A DNA stretch of 64,000 nt from Bryobacter sp. CoA8 C33 (GTDB taxonomy: Bacteria > Acidobacteriota > Terriglobia > Bryobacterales > Bryobacteraceae), in assembly GCA_019931185.1 (NCBI GenBank), contig JAINDK010000003.1:45079-109078 (forward strand), written 5' to 3'. A program made the position numbers and the translations under genes. The notes under the pieces were generated by a model, which worked only from the letters and a program-made list of their open reading frames with translations, ran no database searches and had not been told where the DNA came from. Shown piece after piece: positions 1 to 8,218 of the stretch. Every line of letters begins with the position of its first letter. Positions within the stretch are counted from its first letter, which is position 1.

Positions 1-1139
1 AATTCCTGGGAGAGATCGCCTTGGGCAACGTTCTCCAAGTGGCTGACGGTAAGAGTAAGAGGTTGAGTGATACTCCTGAGAACGAACCAGAATAAGAGGC
101 TGGCAATGAGAACGGAGCAAAGAGAGCCGATGATCAAAGTCCAGCGGTAGACCACATAGCCGTGGATGCGAGACTGAAGGACGGCATCGAGTTCGTTGAC
201 CGTTTTGGCGGCGAGATCGACGGTGGCGGCACCTGCCTCATCAAAGCCTGCCTGGAGATCGGCTCGGGAAATGCGTTTACCTTCGGCCAAGGCGTTGAAT
301 TGATTGAGCAAGGCGGTGAGACTTCGTTCGTAGTGCGCCTTGGCAGGTTGAACTTCGGGTTTAAGCGACGGGCTGACGCCGCGTTTGGCCTTGGCGTTTT
401 CACGGAAAGCGATGTCTAGATCTCCTACAATACGGTCGTAGTCGGATTCCTTGAGTGTGGCGGCGAAGATAGCCATTTGGGTGCGGCTGGAGGGCGGGAC
501 ACCGCCTTGGGAATGGAGTAACGGCATGACGTAGAGAGCGGCGGTGCGAAGTCTTGCCAGGGATTGTGCGGCGACCAGGGAGGTGACGTCCATCAGGTAG
601 TAACTGTCCATGTCGGGATCGAGGGTTAGGTTGGACATATCACCGGCGCGCATGATGGCAGCACGCACGTCGGCGATCAGGGAATCCCCGGTGTCAATCC
701 AGATCTTGGAGCGTGGCTGGGCGGATTGGTCCTTAAGCGTCTGCCATTTGGTGCGCAACTGGCCGATGCGGAGCGGCTCGAGTTGAGCTTCCTTGAGGGC
801 CGCGGCCCCGAAGCCAAGGCCTTCGCCAACGGTGCTTTCGAGTTTATCCATTTTCCCGAGTAGGTCGTCTACTTCCTGCTGTTTCGTGGCAGGGGCGCAA
901 TCGTGGCCAGCGGAATTGGCTAGTACGCAGACCTGGTAGTCGCCGACTGCCTTGACCAAGCGAACGAGGGGGCGCTGGTATTTGTTACCGTCAATTTCCA
1001 TTGAGGAAAAAAGGATGTCACTCGAGAGTTGGTCGAGATTGAAATAAAACAGCACGCCTAACGGCAAGGCAAAAAGCCCAACGCTAGAGAGCGTGCGCTG
1101 GCTGATGCTCAGATTCTTCAAGAGGCGGCTAATACTCAT
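1..1139 (-). CDS. Methyl-accepting chemotaxis protein, N-terminal part (cut by window edge)
   Basis: This is the first 379 codons of a chemoreceptor that continues beyond base 1; no stop occurs in frame. It opens MSISRLLKNLSISQ, followed by a membrane segment at about residues 18-35. A periplasmic sensor region contains the DPDMDSYYLMD signature that recurs in four-helix-type receptor domains. A second membrane segment (about 320-345, RWTLIIGSLCSVLIASLLFW) leads into a HAMP linker ending VSHLENVAQGDLSQE. The methylated signalling hairpin lies outside the window, so the assignment rests on the sensor-TM-HAMP order. It would sense a ligand in the periplasm and signal to CheA. The ligand is unknown. 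The start codon has only a weak purine-rich site (GCGAGAA) upstream. Confidence 0.88.
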   Translation of the reverse strand, partial: MSISRLLKNLSISQRTLSSVGLFALPLGVLFYFNLDQLSSDILFSSMEIDGNKYQRPLVRLVKAVGDYQVCVLANSAGHDCAPATKQQEVDDLLGKMDKLESTVGEGLGFGAAALKEAQLEPLRIGQLRTKWQTLKDQSAQPRSKIWIDTGDSLIADVRAAIMRAGDMSNLTLDPDMDSYYLMDVTSLVAAQSLARLRTAALYVMPLLHSQGGVPPSSRTQMAIFAATLKESDYDRIVGDLDIAFRENAKAKRGVSPSLKPEVQPAKAHYERSLTALLNQFNALAEGKRISRADLQAGFDEAGAATVDLAAKTVNELDAVLQSRIHGYVVYRWTLIIGSLCSVLIASLLFWFVLRSITQPLTLTVSHLENVAQGDLSQE

Positions 1140-1189
1140 TACGGTTCTCGCTTTCGTACAGGTGATGGATTGTTGTGGCCAGTAAGCGA

Positions 1190-1227
1190 CCCTGGATCCT
1201 TAGCTCTGCCCTGGATCCTTAGCTCTG
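1190..1227. repeat. Perfect 19-bp tandem duplication
   Basis: The unit CCCTGGATCCTTAGCTCTG occurs twice head to tail (1190-1208 and 1209-1227), and the next five bases (CCCTG) begin a third copy that then diverges. It lies in non-coding DNA about 50 bases upstream of the chemoreceptor start. No function is evident. Confidence 0.85.
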
Positions 1228-1870
1228 CCCTGAATACGCTCGACTGACAAGAGGGGGCCTCGCGGCCGTGACGGCGGCGGAATGCTGTCAGGCGGGGAGC
1301 GGGAGAGGCAGCGGATTGTGCAGGGAAGGAAACCAGGACAAGCAAATCCCAGGGATGCGGATTCCTCAGCGGATGCGCCGGAGCGCTGGGGAGAACTTCG
1401 CGGTCCTCAACAGGGAAGCGGCAACTCCCATGGCGAGGTCTAGCGGCACCGCGGCAAGGAGTAAGCCCCGTACTGGGAAAGATAAGGATCTTGCCGTAGG
1501 AAGGGACGACGAGCAGCGAGGCCGCAAGCGGGATTGGCCCGGGCGTGACAGGGCCTGGGAACGTTGCCTGATGGGGATAAGGTGCTCGAGGGGTGGATCG
1601 CAATCCGTACCCTGCGACGAGGCTGTCCAGCAAAATCGGCATGGTTGAATCGAAGGCAGTGGGGAATCTCCGAGTTGAATCAGGTCATCCCCCCACGGGA
1701 AGCATATCGGCGGCAAATTGCGAAGTATCATGAATTGCTAACCGAAAATCTCTAATGTGCTATTTCCAATCTTGGGAAGGATAATTTACAGTCTGATTCA
1801 GGATTCTCCTGACAAAGAACTCTAGGAGCGGGTTGTTTGCCTGCTGGCAGTGGCGTGGCCAGGGAGGGGG

Positions 1871-1887
1871 GCGAACAGAATGTTCGC
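1871..1887. promoter_or_regulatory. Operator-like palindrome upstream of the M20 amidohydrolase
   Basis: GCGAACA-GAA-TGTTCGC is a perfect 7-base inverted repeat with a 3-base centre, ending 31 bases before the ATG at 1919. GTTCGC recurs at 1898-1903. The half-sites resemble the GAAC/GTTC halves of Gram-positive-type LexA boxes, but the spacing is five bases instead of four. It is therefore recorded only as a probable repressor site of unknown owner. Confidence 0.4.
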
Positions 1888-1918
1888 GGCAGCTTGAGTT
1901 CGCTTACACTGGAGAGCA

Positions 1919-3526
1919 ATGATGAGCAGACTGGTTGTATTGGCATGGATGGCGGGTGTGATGGCATGGGGGCAGGGGCCCGCGCTTGAGGAGTTAAAGA
2001 AGGAAGCGATTGCCGGGGTGGAGGCGCGCTCGAAGATGGTGCAGGAGATCGTGGACATGGTCTTCAGCTTTGGGGAGTTGGGTTTTCAGGAAGTGGAGAC
2101 TTCGAGATACCTGACGGGGATCCTAGAAAAGAATGGATTTCGGGTGCAACGAGGGGTGGCAGGAATCCCGACGGCCTGGGTGGCCAGCTGGGGGGAAGCC
2201 AAGCCGGTGATTGGGTTTATTACGGATCTGGACGGGATTCCGCGGGCATCGCAGAAGCCGGGAGTGGCCTATCATGATCCGTTGATCGAGGGGGCGCCGG
2301 GTCATGGAGAGGGGCACAATTCGGGCAATGCGGTAAACGTGGTGGCGGCGCTGGTGTTGAAAGAAATGATGGTGAAGTACAAGATCGCGGGCCAGATTAA
2401 AATTCTCCCGGGAGTGGCCGAAGAACTGGTGGCGACGAAGGCGTTCTATGTCCGCGCGGGGCTATTGAAGGATGTGGACATCATGCTGGGCTGCCATGTA
2501 GGGAGGGAATTGGCGACGAGCTACGGGCATCCGGCGATCAACAGCGGACTGGTGAGCGTGCAATACACCTTCAAAGGGGAGGCAGCGCACGCGGCCGGGG
2601 CACCGTGGAAGGGCCGGAGCGCACTCGATGGAGTGGAGCTGATGAATGTGATGTGGAACTACAAGCGGGAGCATCTGCGGCCGGAGCAGCGCTCGCACTA
2701 CGTGATCATCAATGGGGGGGACCAGCCGAACGTGGTGCCCTCGGAGGCGACAGTTTGGTATTTCTTTCGGGAGCAGGATTTTCCGCGGATCAAGGAACTA
2801 CATGAATTTGGTTCGACGATGGCGAAGGCGGCTGCGCTGGCCTCGGGCACGACGTATACGCAGAAGGTGGTAGGTTCGGCGTGGCCGAATCATTTCAACA
2901 AGACGGTGGCCGAGGTGCAGCACAAGAATATAGAAACGGTGGGGATGCCGAAGTGGACGGAAGCCGACCAGACGCTGTCGCGGGAACTGCAACGGGAACT
3001 GGGAGTGGCGAAAGTGGATCCGTTACCGGAGAAGGTGAAGGCGCTCGAAGCGGCAGGGCCGTGGAGGGGAGGTGGCAGCGACGATGTGGGCGACATCAGT
3101 TGGGTGGTGCCGATGACGTATTTGCGGTATCCGGCGAATATTCCGAACTTACCCGGGCATCACTGGGCCGATGCCGTGTCGATGGCGACGCCAATTGCGC
3201 ATAAAGGGTCGACGGTGGGGGCGAAGGTGCAGGCGGCGACAGCGCTTGATTTTCTGTTGCGGCCGGAATTAGTCGAGCAGGCCTGGAAGTATTTTCGCGA
3301 GGTGCAGACCAAGGACCTGCGGTATCAGCCGCTGATCAGCGACAGCGATCAGCCCGCGATTGAGTTGAATGCCGACAAGATGGCGCGCTATCGGGACCAG
3401 ATGAAGAAGTTTTATTACGATCCGGGGAAGTACGGAACTTATTTGGAGCAACTGGGCATTGCCTATCCGACGGTGTTGAACAAAGGGCCAGGGAATAAGC
3501 CTGGAGCGCCGGCGCAGTTGCCTTGA
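1919..3526 (+). CDS. M20-family amidohydrolase (AbgB-like), secreted
   Basis: The 535-residue protein has a short signal peptide (MMSRLVVLAWMAGVMAWGQ) followed by an M20/AbgB-type metallo-amidohydrolase. Family marks visible are FITDLDGIP, GHGEGHNSGN (metal-site region), LPGVAEELVATK, the dimerisation-domain stretch GEAAHAAGAPWKGRSALDGV, and GSDDVGDISWVVP near the C-terminal metal site. Relatives hydrolyse acylated amino acids or aminobenzoyl-glutamate; the substrate here is unknown. The signal peptide suggests action in the periplasm. GGAGAG at 1911-1916 is a good ribosome site; the second ATG (1922) is equally possible. It is probably co-transcribed with the DUF350 gene 49 bases downstream. 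Confidence 0.85.
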   Translation: MMSRLVVLAWMAGVMAWGQGPALEELKKEAIAGVEARSKMVQEIVDMVFSFGELGFQEVETSRYLTGILEKNGFRVQRGVAGIPTAWVASWGEAKPVIGFITDLDGIPRASQKPGVAYHDPLIEGAPGHGEGHNSGNAVNVVAALVLKEMMVKYKIAGQIKILPGVAEELVATKAFYVRAGLLKDVDIMLGCHVGRELATSYGHPAINSGLVSVQYTFKGEAAHAAGAPWKGRSALDGVELMNVMWNYKREHLRPEQRSHYVIINGGDQPNVVPSEATVWYFFREQDFPRIKELHEFGSTMAKAAALASGTTYTQKVVGSAWPNHFNKTVAEVQHKNIETVGMPKWTEADQTLSRELQRELGVAKVDPLPEKVKALEAAGPWRGGGSDDVGDISWVVPMTYLRYPANIPNLPGHHWADAVSMATPIAHKGSTVGAKVQAATALDFLLRPELVEQAWKYFREVQTKDLRYQPLISDSDQPAIELNADKMARYRDQMKKFYYDPGKYGTYLEQLGIAYPTVLNKGPGNKPGAPAQLP

Positions 3527-3575
3527 GGGTTGATATGCTGAATGCGCGCAAGGCGAGAGGAGGGAGGAGGAACGT

Positions 3576-4421
3576 ATGAATCAGGTACTTACCTATGCGG
3601 CCTTGTTGGGGGTATTCGCGGTTTTGTTCGTGCTAGGGCGGCTGATTCTGAACCACTGGTCGCGCACGGAGGCCGACAATGACACGGCGGTGCTGGCGGG
3701 CGCGGGCAATATGGCAGTGGCGCTGCGGCATGGCAGTTTTTATATCGCGCTGGGGATTGCCTTGATCTCGACGATTGGGTTGGCGGGGCAGGCGGGATCC
3801 TGGGGGCTGATGCTGGTCGAGGAGTTTGGCTGGGGGTTGGGGATTCTGGGGGCGCTGACGATGTCTTTGTGGGTCAACGAGAGATTTGTCCTGCCGCTGG
3901 TGAACAATTCCGAGGCGCTGGGGGAGGGCAATGAAGCGGTGGGGGTGGTCGAGGCTGGATCGCTGCTGGGCACGGCGTTCATCATGACGGGCACGCTGCA
4001 TGGGAGCGGGCCGGTGGTGGCGACGGTGGTGTTTTTTGTCTTGGGACAGATGCTGATGCTGACGATGGTGCGGCTTTATGACTGGAGCCGTCCAGTGGAC
4101 TATCAGGCTGAGGTTGGAAGCAAGCGAAATCTGGCGGCGGCCGTTTTGCTATTTGGCAAGATTGTGGCAATTTCGCTGGTGATCCGGAATGCGATCACGG
4201 GGAGTTCGACGGGGTGGATCAGCGATTTGACGGGGAGTCTGGTGAGTTTCGCGGTGGGATTTGCTGCACTGGCCGGAGTGGAGTATCTTGTGGACCGGGT
4301 TTTGTTTCCGGGGGTAAACGTCGATGAGATGGTGCGGTCGGGTAAGGCGGCGCCGATGGTGCTGCTGGCGGCGATCTCGATTGCAACGGCGTTGTTTGTT
4401 ACGGCAGTGTCCCCGTATTAG
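3576..4421 (+). CDS. DUF350 (UPF0719/YjfL-type) integral membrane protein
   Basis: The 281-residue protein consists almost entirely of hydrophobic helices arranged as two related halves. Each half carries the DUF350 pattern of paired helices with small residues, followed by an acidic ISLxxE-like turn ([20 protein letters not shown] and [20 protein letters not shown]). Proteins of this family are inner-membrane proteins of unknown function. In other bacteria some sit near spermidine-synthase-like or stress genes, but neither is present here. The start has a very strong ribosome site (AGGAGGGAGGAGG). It lies between the M20 gene and a DUF1080 gene on the same strand, probably in one transcript. 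Confidence 0.8.
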   Translation: MNQVLTYAALLGVFAVLFVLGRLILNHWSRTEADNDTAVLAGAGNMAVALRHGSFYIALGIALISTIGLAGQAGSWGLMLVEEFGWGLGILGALTMSLWVNERFVLPLVNNSEALGEGNEAVGVVEAGSLLGTAFIMTGTLHGSGPVVATVVFFVLGQMLMLTMVRLYDWSRPVDYQAEVGSKRNLAAAVLLFGKIVAISLVIRNAITGSSTGWISDLTGSLVSFAVGFAALAGVEYLVDRVLFPGVNVDEMVRSGKAAPMVLLAAISIATALFVTAVSPY

Positions 4422-4456
4422 AGGCGGTGGGCTGAGGCGGAAGCCCGACTTGCTGT

Positions 4457-5239
4457 ATGATGATGCGCATGTTTCCCCGATTGGCCCAAGTGGCAATGAT
4501 GATGATGATCGCCTCGACACTGCCGGGGCAGCCTCCCGCGGGGGGGCCGCCGCCGGGCGCGAAACCCCGGGGCGGAGGATTGCGATTTCCGGACCCGATC
4601 GTGATCGACGACAAGGCGGGCTTTGAGCCGATTTTTGATGGCACGTTAAAGAACTGGGACGGGGATCCGGCGTTTTGGCGCGTGGAAAACAACACGATTG
4701 TCGGCGAAACGACGACGGAAAACCCGCTGAAGATGAACACCTTTCTGATCTACCGCGGAGACAAGCCGAAGGACTTTGAGCTAAAGCTGGAGTTCCGGAT
4801 GAACAACACGAATAGCGGTGTGCAGTATCGGAGCGTAGAGTTGCCGGAGGTGGGCAAGTGGGTGTTAAAGGGCTATCAGGCGGATATGGATTTTGTGAAC
4901 ACATTCACCGGCATGTTGTATGAGGAGCGGGGCCGGGGGATCTTGGCGCTGCGCGGGCAACTGACCTACACCGAGACGGGCAAGGCTCCGCGGGTGATCG
5001 GCCAACTGATGGACGGCACGGCGCTCAAGGGGCATGTGAATGTAAATGGCTGGAATCAGTTTCACATCATCGCGCGGGGCAACCGGGTGACGCATGTGTT
5101 GAACGGGCAGGTGACAGCGGAACTGGTGGATGACGATGTGGATAAGCGCAGCCTGGAAGGATTAATCGGATTGCAAATTCACACGGGGCCTCCGATGAAA
5201 GTGGAGTTCCGGAACCTGTATTTGAAGAAGTTGCCATAG
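4457..5239 (+). CDS. Secreted DUF1080 domain protein (3-keto-disaccharide hydrolase type)
   Basis: The 260-residue protein has a signal peptide rich in Met ([19 protein letters not shown]), a Pro/Gly linker, then one DUF1080 beta-sandwich. Recognisable motifs are [68 protein letters not shown] and [20 protein letters not shown]. The family is concanavalin-like. Characterised members act on 3-keto-glycosides, working with Gfo/Idh-type oxidoreductases that make the 3-keto sugar. A Gfo/Idh protein is encoded convergently just downstream, which fits but does not prove such a pairing. The cell location is expected to be periplasmic. Confidence 0.85.
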   Translation: MMMRMFPRLAQVAMMMMIASTLPGQPPAGGPPPGAKPRGGGLRFPDPIVIDDKAGFEPIFDGTLKNWDGDPAFWRVENNTIVGETTTENPLKMNTFLIYRGDKPKDFELKLEFRMNNTNSGVQYRSVELPEVGKWVLKGYQADMDFVNTFTGMLYEERGRGILALRGQLTYTETGKAPRVIGQLMDGTALKGHVNVNGWNQFHIIARGNRVTHVLNGQVTAELVDDDVDKRSLEGLIGLQIHTGPPMKVEFRNLYLKKLP

Positions 5240-5256
5240 GGGCGGTGCAGGAACAA

Positions 5257-5286
5257 AATCCCGTCCCCCTTCGGACGGACGGGATT
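5257..5286. terminator. Hairpin terminator between convergent genes
   Basis: AATCCCGTCC (5257-5266) pairs perfectly with GGACGGGATT (5277-5286) around a 10-base loop. A shifted pairing with CCGTCC/GGACGG at 5261-5278 is also possible. It sits between the convergent DUF1080 and Gfo/Idh genes. The A/T pairs at the base give a short A-run on one side and T-run on the other, so it may serve both strands. Confidence 0.65.
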
Positions 5287-5309
5287 CGATGAGGGGCGTT
5301 GGTCAGCAA

Positions 5310-6668
5310 CTAGGAGCGGAAGGGTTTGTCGGAAACCTTCCAGGTCTTTTCGTCGAAGTACATGACCTTGCCTTCGCGGAAGCTGCGAACGGCCATCGTG
5401 ATGAGAACCTGCGCCCGGGCGCCGGTTTCGGCGTCGAGTTGAGGTTTTTGGCGGGTGCGCATGCAACTGAGGAAGTTATTGACGTGGGCCTGCATGGTGT
5501 TGTTTTCCTTGACGGGAATCTGGATTTCGTCCTCGCCCTTGAATTTTTCCTCGAGTTCGGGGACGACCCACTTGCCGCGGCTCTTTTCTGCCTTGAGGGT
5601 AATAAACGGAGAGTAGCCTTCAAACCGTCCGTGTTCGACCATGGTAAGAGTGGCACCATGACCGCGGATTAAGCCAGGGATATGCTGGGAATTGGCCATG
5701 GAGGCGCTCAAGACAAGGGAGTGACCCTTGGGGTATTCGCCAATGAGGCTGAAGGTGTCGGGAACTTCGCGGTCCGGCCTGGAGGGGTCTTCGGGAAGTT
5801 TGTCGAAAGAATAGATACCACCGCCGGAGACGACCTTGGAGGGGAACTGCGGTTCACCCCAGCAAATGTTCATGGGGGCGACGACGTGGTAGTAAAGATC
5901 AGTGGCAATCCCACCGGAGTAATCCCAATATTTGCGGAAGCGGAAGAAACGGTCGGCGCCCATATCCTTGACCCAATCGCGCTTCTGGGCTGGACCGAGC
6001 CACATTTTCCAATCGATGAAGTTTTCGCCCTTTCCATCGGGGCCGGCCTCCTTGTCGATGGGCCAGTTCCACTCGCCTTCGATTGAATTACGATGATAAC
6101 TGCCTTGGCTGAGAAGGATCTTGCCGAGCATGCCATCGGCAATCACCTTACGCGCCTGAGCCCACTGGTCGCCGGAGGTGGTTTGGGAGCCAACTTGGAG
6201 AACGCGTTTGGTTTCGCGGACGGTCTCGGTGAGCCGACGGGCTTCCTCGATGGTGTGGCACATGGGTTTTTCGAGGTAGACGTCTTTACCCTTATCCATT
6301 GCTTCGAGGGCGATCGTGGCGTGCCAATGGTCGGGGGTGGCGACGATGACGGCATCCACATCGGAGCGGGTTAGGATCTCGCGATAGTCAAGTGTGCCGT
6401 CGCACTGGAATGCTTCCTTGCCGCGGTTGACCCGTTTTTGGTAAACGTCGCAGACGCCGACAATCTGAGCATTCGCTTCTGCCTTGCCTGCTTTGTTGAA
6501 TTCACGGGCGACATAGAAGCCACGGCCGCCGGCGCCAATCACGGCAACGTTGATGCGGTCGTTGGCGCCGAGGACACGGCCTGAGGGCTTGGCGGCGAAG
6601 GCGCTGGAGGCGCTGAGGGCTCCGGTACTCACGAGGAAAGAACGGCGATTGAGGAACTCGTTGGGCAT
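5310..6668 (-). CDS. Twin-arginine-exported Gfo/Idh/MocA oxidoreductase
   Basis: The 452-residue protein begins [20 protein letters not shown], a Tat signal with RR, then a Rossmann NAD(P) site ([16 protein letters not shown]). The family EKP motif appears in [14 protein letters not shown], and the catalytic-domain stretch in [16 protein letters not shown]. It is predicted to oxidise or reduce a sugar or cyclitol, with cofactor bound before export to the periplasm. An upstream in-frame GTG (6686) would add six residues but falls on a palindrome. I therefore prefer ATG 6668, although its GAGG site is 12 bases away. A second, only distantly similar member lies at 48373-49497. Confidence 0.88.
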   Translation of the reverse strand: MPNEFLNRRSFLVSTGALSASSAFAAKPSGRVLGANDRINVAVIGAGGRGFYVAREFNKAGKAEANAQIVGVCDVYQKRVNRGKEAFQCDGTLDYREILTRSDVDAVIVATPDHWHATIALEAMDKGKDVYLEKPMCHTIEEARRLTETVRETKRVLQVGSQTTSGDQWAQARKVIADGMLGKILLSQGSYHRNSIEGEWNWPIDKEAGPDGKGENFIDWKMWLGPAQKRDWVKDMGADRFFRFRKYWDYSGGIATDLYYHVVAPMNICWGEPQFPSKVVSGGGIYSFDKLPEDPSRPDREVPDTFSLIGEYPKGHSLVLSASMANSQHIPGLIRGHGATLTMVEHGRFEGYSPFITLKAEKSRGKWVVPELEEKFKGEDEIQIPVKENNTMQAHVNNFLSCMRTRQKPQLDAETGARAQVLITMAVRSFREGKVMYFDEKTWKVSDKPFRS

Positions 6669-6685
6669 AAAAGGAAAAAACCTCA

Positions 6686-6698
6686 CGATAGTCTATCG
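6686..6698. promoter_or_regulatory. Perfect 13-bp palindrome before the Gfo/Idh gene
   Basis: CGATAG-T-CTATCG is an exact inverted repeat centred on one T, 18 bases upstream of the preferred ATG (6668, minus strand). Its placement suits a repressor site for this single-gene unit. No regulator gene is adjacent. Confidence 0.4.
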
Positions 6699-6783
6699 CG
6701 TAATTTCTTCTAGTTCAAAGCAGGATTTCCGTAAGCGTCGGTTTTGCCTTCAAATACCCACAATCTCCCAGGGGGCCGGGGAA

Positions 6784-6804
6784 GTGTCAATAGTTTTGTG
6801 TAAG
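6784..6804 (-). mobile_element. Putative insertion-sequence terminus (IS256/Mutator-like end)
   Basis: GTGTCAATAGTTTTGTGTAA (6784-6803), read on the minus strand as TTACACAAAACTATTGACAC, resembles the terminal repeats of IS256-type elements, which commonly end in TTACACAAAA-n-TTGACAC. The 350 bases on its right contain no intact transposase. A second TTGACACT lies at 7184-7191 in the same orientation as the minus-strand reading. This is probably the end of a largely deleted element. The family assignment is from memory and not certain. Confidence 0.35.
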
Positions 6805-7161
6805 CCAGTTCTTCCTGGTTAGTTGCCCTTGTCAAGAACCATGCCGGATGGGGGCCTCCGCCGCAGGGCTTCGCTTCCCTACGCCCTGCTGCTACGGCCC
6901 TCATCCGGCGCGCCCTATGCAGCCCGGGCGGCTTCCCACTAATCCTCGTTCCCCATTCGGGTGCCTCCTGGGCGAGCTCGCAAGTCTCTATCGCCTGCAT
7001 GACCTCACACTGTTATAACCCAATGTTCTTCGCTGCACGATGGTCGATCTCATCCCAAGATCGCCCCTCATCAGGCTTCCAATCACCCCCAGCGTGCATC
7101 ATTTAGGCACTATTCTGCGTCCCCCGCCAATCACCCCTCAGCGGCTCGCCCCCAGAGTCTG

Positions 7162-7323
7162 ATCAAAACTCGCCAGCATCGTCTTGACACTAACCAAAAA
7201 GAGTACGATGCGACAATATTTCAAGACCAAGAGCGCAAAACGCAGGTCCGAAAGCGGGCCAAATTATTGTTGCAAGCCAAAGAGTTCGGTCTTCAACTCG
7301 TGCCCGTGGAGGTTGTTTCTTAG
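7162..7323 (+). pseudogene. Probable transposase C-terminal remnant
   Basis: An open frame without start codon ends in TAG at 7321. It reads IKTRQHRLDTNQKEYDATIF followed by a basic helix (KTQVRKRAKLLLQAKEFGLQ) and LVPVEVVS. The basic helix and terminal LVP are typical of C-terminal tails of DDE transposases, but I cannot fix the IS family. It lies immediately before another pseudogene and next to a probable IS terminus, so the stretch 6.7-7.3 kb looks like a scar of several decayed elements. Confidence 0.35.
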
Positions 7324-7328
7324 GAGAG

Positions 7329-8016
7329 CCCGCTTCCGTCTCTCCGACTATTGCGATTCTGCTAAACCTAAACCTAGCTGTCCAGTGCTTTTTCGTCTCA
7401 TCCCTCCCTTTCACGCTCCGCATCGCGACTCCTTTTCCCCTCGCTCTATCTGGTCGCCTCTCTCTTTCCTTTGCTCCAGACAGCATTCACAATGCTGATG
7501 ACCCCAACATCCTGTTTGGCAATAACAACCGTATCATCGATTTCACGATTCCTGCCCGCGCCACTGCCATCACGATTCCGGCCACTTCAACGGCTATTGC
7601 CACCGGTACCTTGGCTGGCACCATCCGCGTTGCGTCAACTCTCAGTATTGCGGGTGCCAGCTTAGTCGGCCCCAATCGTACTGTCCTCATCCCTCGCGCC
7701 CCTCCCACGATCCCCAACATCCACTTGACCCGTCCCGCTTGTACGCCTGAAGTCCGCGCCGAACGCTTCACAAATACCCGCATGCTCTCGGATGCCCGGC
7801 TCTCCTTCACCGCTGGCTCCAACCTGGACCTCTCCACCTCCACGGCTACCGTGAATGATATCCGCCTGGCTCGCCAGCGATGCCCGTAATTCCTTCGCTG
7901 GGCAGTTCGCCCTCACCCTTCCCTTTACCGTTTCGGGCGAATCCGCCAATATCACCGGTGTCAGCCTAATCCTGGTCAACGGCGAGGGTCCTTCCCCTGC
8001 GTCCAACTCAAACTAA
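7329..8016 (+). pseudogene. Decayed Solibacter-type surface protein, C-terminal part
   Basis: The reading frame lacks a start and gives PFPLALSGRLSLSFAPDS, NNNRIIDFTIPARATAITIP, GTLAGTIRVAS, GPNRTVLIPRAPPTIPNIHL and LSFTAGSNLDLSTSTATVND. It then needs a +1 shift near 7862-7866 to continue AWLASDARNSFAGQFALTLP, FTVSGESANITGVSLILVNG and the stop at 8014. This order (LxGxLxLxF, VxFTIPA, TGTVAGTI, then a beta-rich domain ending in a VSGxA..I stretch) is what I recall from the tails of large secreted proteins of Solibacter-like bacteria. The missing front and the frameshift make it a pseudogene. The frame shift could be confirmed by resequencing. Confidence 0.6.
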
Positions 8017-8170
8017 TCTGCCTTCGCTCAGACTCCTCAGTGCTCAAAGTCCCGGTTTTATTTCCGCGGAAAAGCTTGTGCCTGGCCCTCCGTTCACCTC
8101 GGCCGCCTCCTCTTGGATTTCGTCTCATACCGGAATCTCTATTTCACAAGCTGCACTCTTCGGATGGAAC

Positions 8171-8199
8171 TTGACATTAACTGTAGTTAAATAAACAAT
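8171..8199 (+). promoter_or_regulatory. Promoter with palindromic operator for the TonB receptor
   Basis: TTGACA (8171-8176) is a consensus -35; AACAAT (8194-8199) is a plausible -10 after 17 bases. The spacer begins with TTAACTGTAGTTAA (8177-8190), a perfect 6-base inverted repeat with a GT centre. A protein bound there would block RNA polymerase. Size and A/T-rich ACTGTAGT core recall BlaI/MecI operators, common in acidobacteria, but this is inference. Transcription would begin about 13 bases before the ATG. Confidence 0.6.
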
Positions 8200-8218
8200 T
8201 AGAGTAGCAGTTATTCTA

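Larger units (their letters stand above)
1140..1918. other. Long intergenic region without a convincing gene
   Basis: About 780 bases separate the divergent chemoreceptor and M20 genes. Short open frames exist on both strands, but none looks like a protein: they are Arg/Pro/Ser-rich, overlap one another and lack recognisable motifs. A stretch at 1651-1755 (+) reads ISELNQVIPPREAYRRQIAKY, which could be a remnant of a lost gene, but I cannot name a family. The region holds a 19-base tandem repeat (1190-1227) and a palindrome (1871-1887). Confidence 0.5.

Noticed and set aside
1190..1240. CRISPR-like repeat
   Set aside because: Only two direct copies with no spacer; a simple tandem duplication.
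1139..1642. 167-codon minus-strand frame and overlapping plus frames in the 1.1-1.8 kb gap
   Set aside because: Mutually overlapping Pro/Arg/Ser-rich frames without motifs or ribosome sites; the tandem repeat runs through them.
1871..1887. SOS (LexA) box
   Set aside because: Spacing between GAAC and GTTC is five bases instead of the four of Gram-positive-type boxes, and the downstream genes are not DNA-repair genes.
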